DNA of 9,029 bases, taken from positions 1 to 9,029 of the forward strand of contig JABISU010000187.1 of assembly GCA_018700255.1 (NCBI GenBank), given 5' to 3'. This DNA comes from Flavobacteriales bacterium. GTDB lineage: Bacteria; Bacteroidota; Bacteroidia; Flavobacteriales; UA16. The translations under genes and the position numbers were made by a program. Positions within the stretch are counted from its first letter, which is position 1. Each line of letters opens with the position of its first letter. A model generated the notes under the pieces. That model worked only from the letters and a program-made list of their open reading frames with translations. It had not been told where the DNA came from and did not search any database. This document shows positions 6,883-9,029 of this stretch, in pieces.

Positions 6883-8389
6883 GAGATTTTCCAGTCATAT
6901 CTGAGGGCTGATCAATATCGAGTAAGGCAAGAATAGTTGGGGCAACGTCAGATAGCTTACCATCATTCAGAAATTTTACATCATCTGAAATCACAATCAC
7001 AGGAACTGGATTTAATGTGTGTGATGTATGTGGGGAGCCGTCAGGATTTACCACCTTATCGGCATTACCGTGGTCGGCAATAATCACGAATTGATATCCA
7101 TTTTTAATTCCTACATTGATTACTTCAGAGAGACAATCATCAGTTGTCTCAACGGCTTTAAGTATTGCATCGTATATACCAGTGTGACCTACCATATCTG
7201 GGTTAGCAAAGTTGAGGCATATAAAATCAGCACTGTCGGCGTTCATCTCGCCACTCACTAATTCAACGAGTTTATGAGCTGACATTTCTGGCTTGAGATC
7301 GTATGTAGCGACTTTAGGACTGCTCGCCATCAGACGATTCTCTCCAGAAAAAGGATCTTCTAGGCCGCCATTAAAAAAGAAGGTGACATGAGGATACTTT
7401 TCTGTTTCAGCTATACGGAGTTGTGATAGGCCCGCTGATGAAATAACCTCACCTAACGTTTTTTCAAGATTAGGTTTGTCGTATATAACGTTTACTCCCT
7501 GAAACTTCTCATCGTAGTTCGTCATTGTAACGAAATGAAGAGGTACGGTTGTCATGCCTAGGTCAGGGAAATCTTCTTGAGTTAGTACAGTAATGATCTG
7601 ACGACAACGATCCGTTCTAAAGTTAAAACATATTACAACATCATTAGGACGTATTTGCCCTTCTACTCCTTTAATCCTAAATGGAACAATAAACTCATCG
7701 CTTGTATTATTATCATAGGATGATATAACTCCTGATTCTACACTTTCAAATTCATCTCCACCATTTGAACACAGTGCATTGTATGAATGAGCGACCCTCT
7801 CCCATCGTTTATCCCTATCCATAGCATAATATCTCCCATGAACAGATGCAATTTGAATCTGGGAGTTAGTTTGGCTTAAGTGATTCTTAAGATCCTTTAG
7901 ATAACCTAAACCATACTTAGGTGAGGTGTCACGTCCATCTGTAAACGCGTGAATTACAGCATCAGGAACACCAGCGCTATTAACCGCATCTACTATCTCG
8001 TGAAGATGTTCTTGTTGCGAGTGTACCCCTCCTCTAGAAACCAATCCTATAATATGGAGGCGCCTTCCGTGTTGTTTTGCTATCTCCAATGCTTCTTGTA
8101 GAATGGGCTCTGATTTGAACGTTCCACTATCTATTGCTTTATTAATTCTGAGAAGATCTTGTAAGACGACTCTACCAGCACCGATGTTCATATGGCCGAC
8201 TTCGGAATTACCCATTTGGCCTGCAGGGAGACCTACAAACTCACCGTCCGTTCGCAACTCACCATGAGGGTAAGTATCATGTAAACCATCCATGCAAGGG
8301 GTATGCGCATTGAAAATTGCATCTGAAGCATCGCGAGCCCCGTACCCCCAACCATCTAAAATTACAAGCGCAACCTTCTTCTTAATCAT
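6872..8389 (-). CDS. gpmI: 2,3-bisphosphoglycerate-independent phosphoglycerate mutase
   Basis: Two-manganese, alkaline-phosphatase-superfamily enzyme that interconverts 3- and 2-phosphoglycerate in glycolysis and gluconeogenesis; cytoplasmic. The 505-residue length is typical. The complete active-site set can be read: Asp12 in VILDGWGYG, catalytic Ser62 in GNSEVGHMNIG, His123 in GGVHSQQEH, Asp154 in FTDGRDTSPK, Arg186 and Arg192 around GRYYAMDRDKRW, Arg258 and Arg261 in FNFRTDRCRQ, Lys331 in ETEKYPH, Asp398 and His402 in NPDMVGHTG, Asp439 and His440 in IIADHGNAD, and His457 in PHTSHTLNPVP. This order and spacing match the characterised Bacillus enzyme, so it should be active. The gene starts 9 bases after the histidine kinase stop without a Shine-Dalgarno, so co-transcription is likely. 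Its last 11 bases overlap the end of the convergent secreted-protein gene. It is not the cofactor-dependent GpmA family. Confidence 0.97.
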   Translation of the reverse strand: MIKKKVALVILDGWGYGARDASDAIFNAHTPCMDGLHDTYPHGELRTDGEFVGLPAGQMGNSEVGHMNIGAGRVVLQDLLRINKAIDSGTFKSEPILQEALEIAKQHGRRLHIIGLVSRGGVHSQQEHLHEIVDAVNSAGVPDAVIHAFTDGRDTSPKYGLGYLKDLKNHLSQTNSQIQIASVHGRYYAMDRDKRWERVAHSYNALCSNGGDEFESVESGVISSYDNNTSDEFIVPFRIKGVEGQIRPNDVVICFNFRTDRCRQIITVLTQEDFPDLGMTTVPLHFVTMTNYDEKFQGVNVIYDKPNLEKTLGEVISSAGLSQLRIAETEKYPHVTFFFNGGLEDPFSGENRLMASSPKVATYDLKPEMSAHKLVELVSGEMNADSADFICLNFANPDMVGHTGIYDAILKAVETTDDCLSEVINVGIKNGYQFVIIADHGNADKVVNPDGSPHTSHTLNPVPVIVISDDVKFLNDGKLSDVAPTILALLDIDQPSDMTGKSLIG

Positions 8390-8398
8390 TATATAAAT

Positions 8399-9029
8399 TT
8401 AAAAACTGCCAGGCAGAGTAATAACAAAGGTAGCACCTCCTCCATCAGTGGGATTGACTGAAATATCTGCTCCATGCATTTGAACTATTTTATATACCAA
8501 ATGCAGTCCCAATCCAGTCCCTTCAATATCTTTATCCCTTCTCAACCTATAAAAAGCTTCAAAAATATTTTCGCGTTCAGACTCCTCTATACCTGGGCCG
8601 TGGTCTATAATATATAAATTGTTTTTTCTCATAGAACTATCAAATACCACCTCTACCTGATTACTATTCCCCCCATATTTAATAGCATTTTCAAGAAGAT
8701 TTGTGATACAAAGCATCCACATTTCATGGTCTCCATCTATTATTTTATCGTCACCCTTTTTTGAAAAAACAATCTTTGAGCTAGGGTATAAATGGGTGAA
8801 ATTATCTATAGCTTTCTCTGTTGAATCACATATGCTAAATGGTAAAGTCAAAAGTGCATCAGGTAAATTAAGTCTCGTTGCTTGAAGAATATCCTCTACC
8901 CTTCTCTCAAGCCTAAGTGTGCTTGATCTAGCATCCTCTAACAATTCCTTCTTCACTTCCTCATCTAGGTCTAACCTATCAACTGTATCAATTGCTAATC
9001 TTATTGCCGCAATTGGGGTTTTCAATTCG
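8399..9029 (-). CDS. sensor histidine kinase, C-terminal part (cut by right window edge)
   Basis: This is the kinase half of a two-component sensor that autophosphorylates on a histidine and passes the phosphate to a response regulator. The frame is open to the right edge. The first complete codons read E-L-K-T-P, the standard H-box H-E-L-K-T-P, so the phospho-accepting His codon straddles the edge (only its last base, C, is present) and all sensory and membrane regions lie outside. The TTG at 9023-9025 is therefore an internal Leu codon, not a start. Counting that Leu as 1: the dimerisation helices span about 1-55; the N-box is NLLENAIKYGG (109-119), G1 is DHGPGI (141-146), the F-box is IFEAFYRLRR (154-163) and G2 is GTGLGLHLV (169-177). 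All ATP-binding elements are intact. It precedes gpmI by 9 bases. The response regulator, signal and N-terminal domains cannot be seen. Confidence 0.94.
   Translation of the reverse strand, partial: ELKTPIAAIRLAIDTVDRLDLDEEVKKELLEDARSSTLRLERRVEDILQATRLNLPDALLTLPFSICDSTEKAIDNFTHLYPSSKIVFSKKGDDKIIDGDHEMWMLCITNLLENAIKYGGNSNQVEVVFDSSMRKNNLYIIDHGPGIEESERENIFEAFYRLRRDKDIEGTGLGLHLVYKIVQMHGADISVNPTDGGGATFVITLPGSF

Noticed and set aside
6860..6900. Intrinsic terminator between the convergent genes
   Set aside because: I could not find a GC-rich inverted repeat followed by a T-run on either strand at the junction.
8399..9025. A complete 208-residue histidine kinase starting at a TTG codon at 9025
   Set aside because: The TTG encodes the Leu of the H-E-L-K-T-P H-box and is preceded in frame by a Glu codon, so it is internal; the real gene continues past the window edge.
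1..9029. A mobile island, defence system or other accessory module
   Set aside because: No transposase, integrase, phage, restriction, toxin-antitoxin or CRISPR-like sequence is visible, and the genes are mostly core functions with similar base composition.

Overview
The window looks like a chromosomal segment of a member of the Bacteroidota, probably a Flavobacteriales-type marine or free-living bacterium. The evidence is a secreted protein with a choice-of-anchor L domain and a gliding-motility/type IX secretion (T9SS) C-terminal domain, AT-rich DNA, almost no recognisable Shine-Dalgarno sites, TAnnTTTG promoter elements in front of several genes, and an asnS-rpoN-small membrane protein gene order that I recall from flavobacterial genomes. 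Placement below phylum is inference.

Left block (1-4743, all minus strand). Transcription runs right to left: a MacB/LolD-type ABC ATPase, asnS (asparaginyl-tRNA synthetase), rpoN (sigma-54), a PAP2-like membrane protein, and galE (UDP-glucose 4-epimerase, cut by the left edge). Gaps between genes are 18, 14, 4 and 21 bases, so they could form one transcript. TAnnTTTG elements just before asnS and galE suggest possible internal starts.

Centre (4744-6882). A 72-base divergent intergenic region carries one TAnnTTTG element on each strand. It separates the minus-strand block from one large plus-strand gene for a 688-residue exported multidomain protein predicted to be a T9SS cargo. This gene converges on the next one, and the two coding regions overlap by 11 bases.

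Right block (6872-9029, minus strand). A sensor histidine kinase, cut by the right edge inside its H-box, is followed after 9 bases by gpmI, the cofactor-independent phosphoglycerate mutase of glycolysis.

The genes are mostly housekeeping (translation, transcription, glycolysis, sugar nucleotide supply, membrane export) plus one surface or secreted protein. I see no tRNA, rRNA, CRISPR array, insertion sequence, phage gene or toxin-antitoxin pair, and no gene-free stretch longer than 72 bases. I found no convincing new biological system. The items most worth a second look are the repeated placement of TAnnTTTG elements 4-6 bases before start codons, the PAP2-like protein with a partly conserved active site, and the atypical C-terminal domain of the secreted protein.
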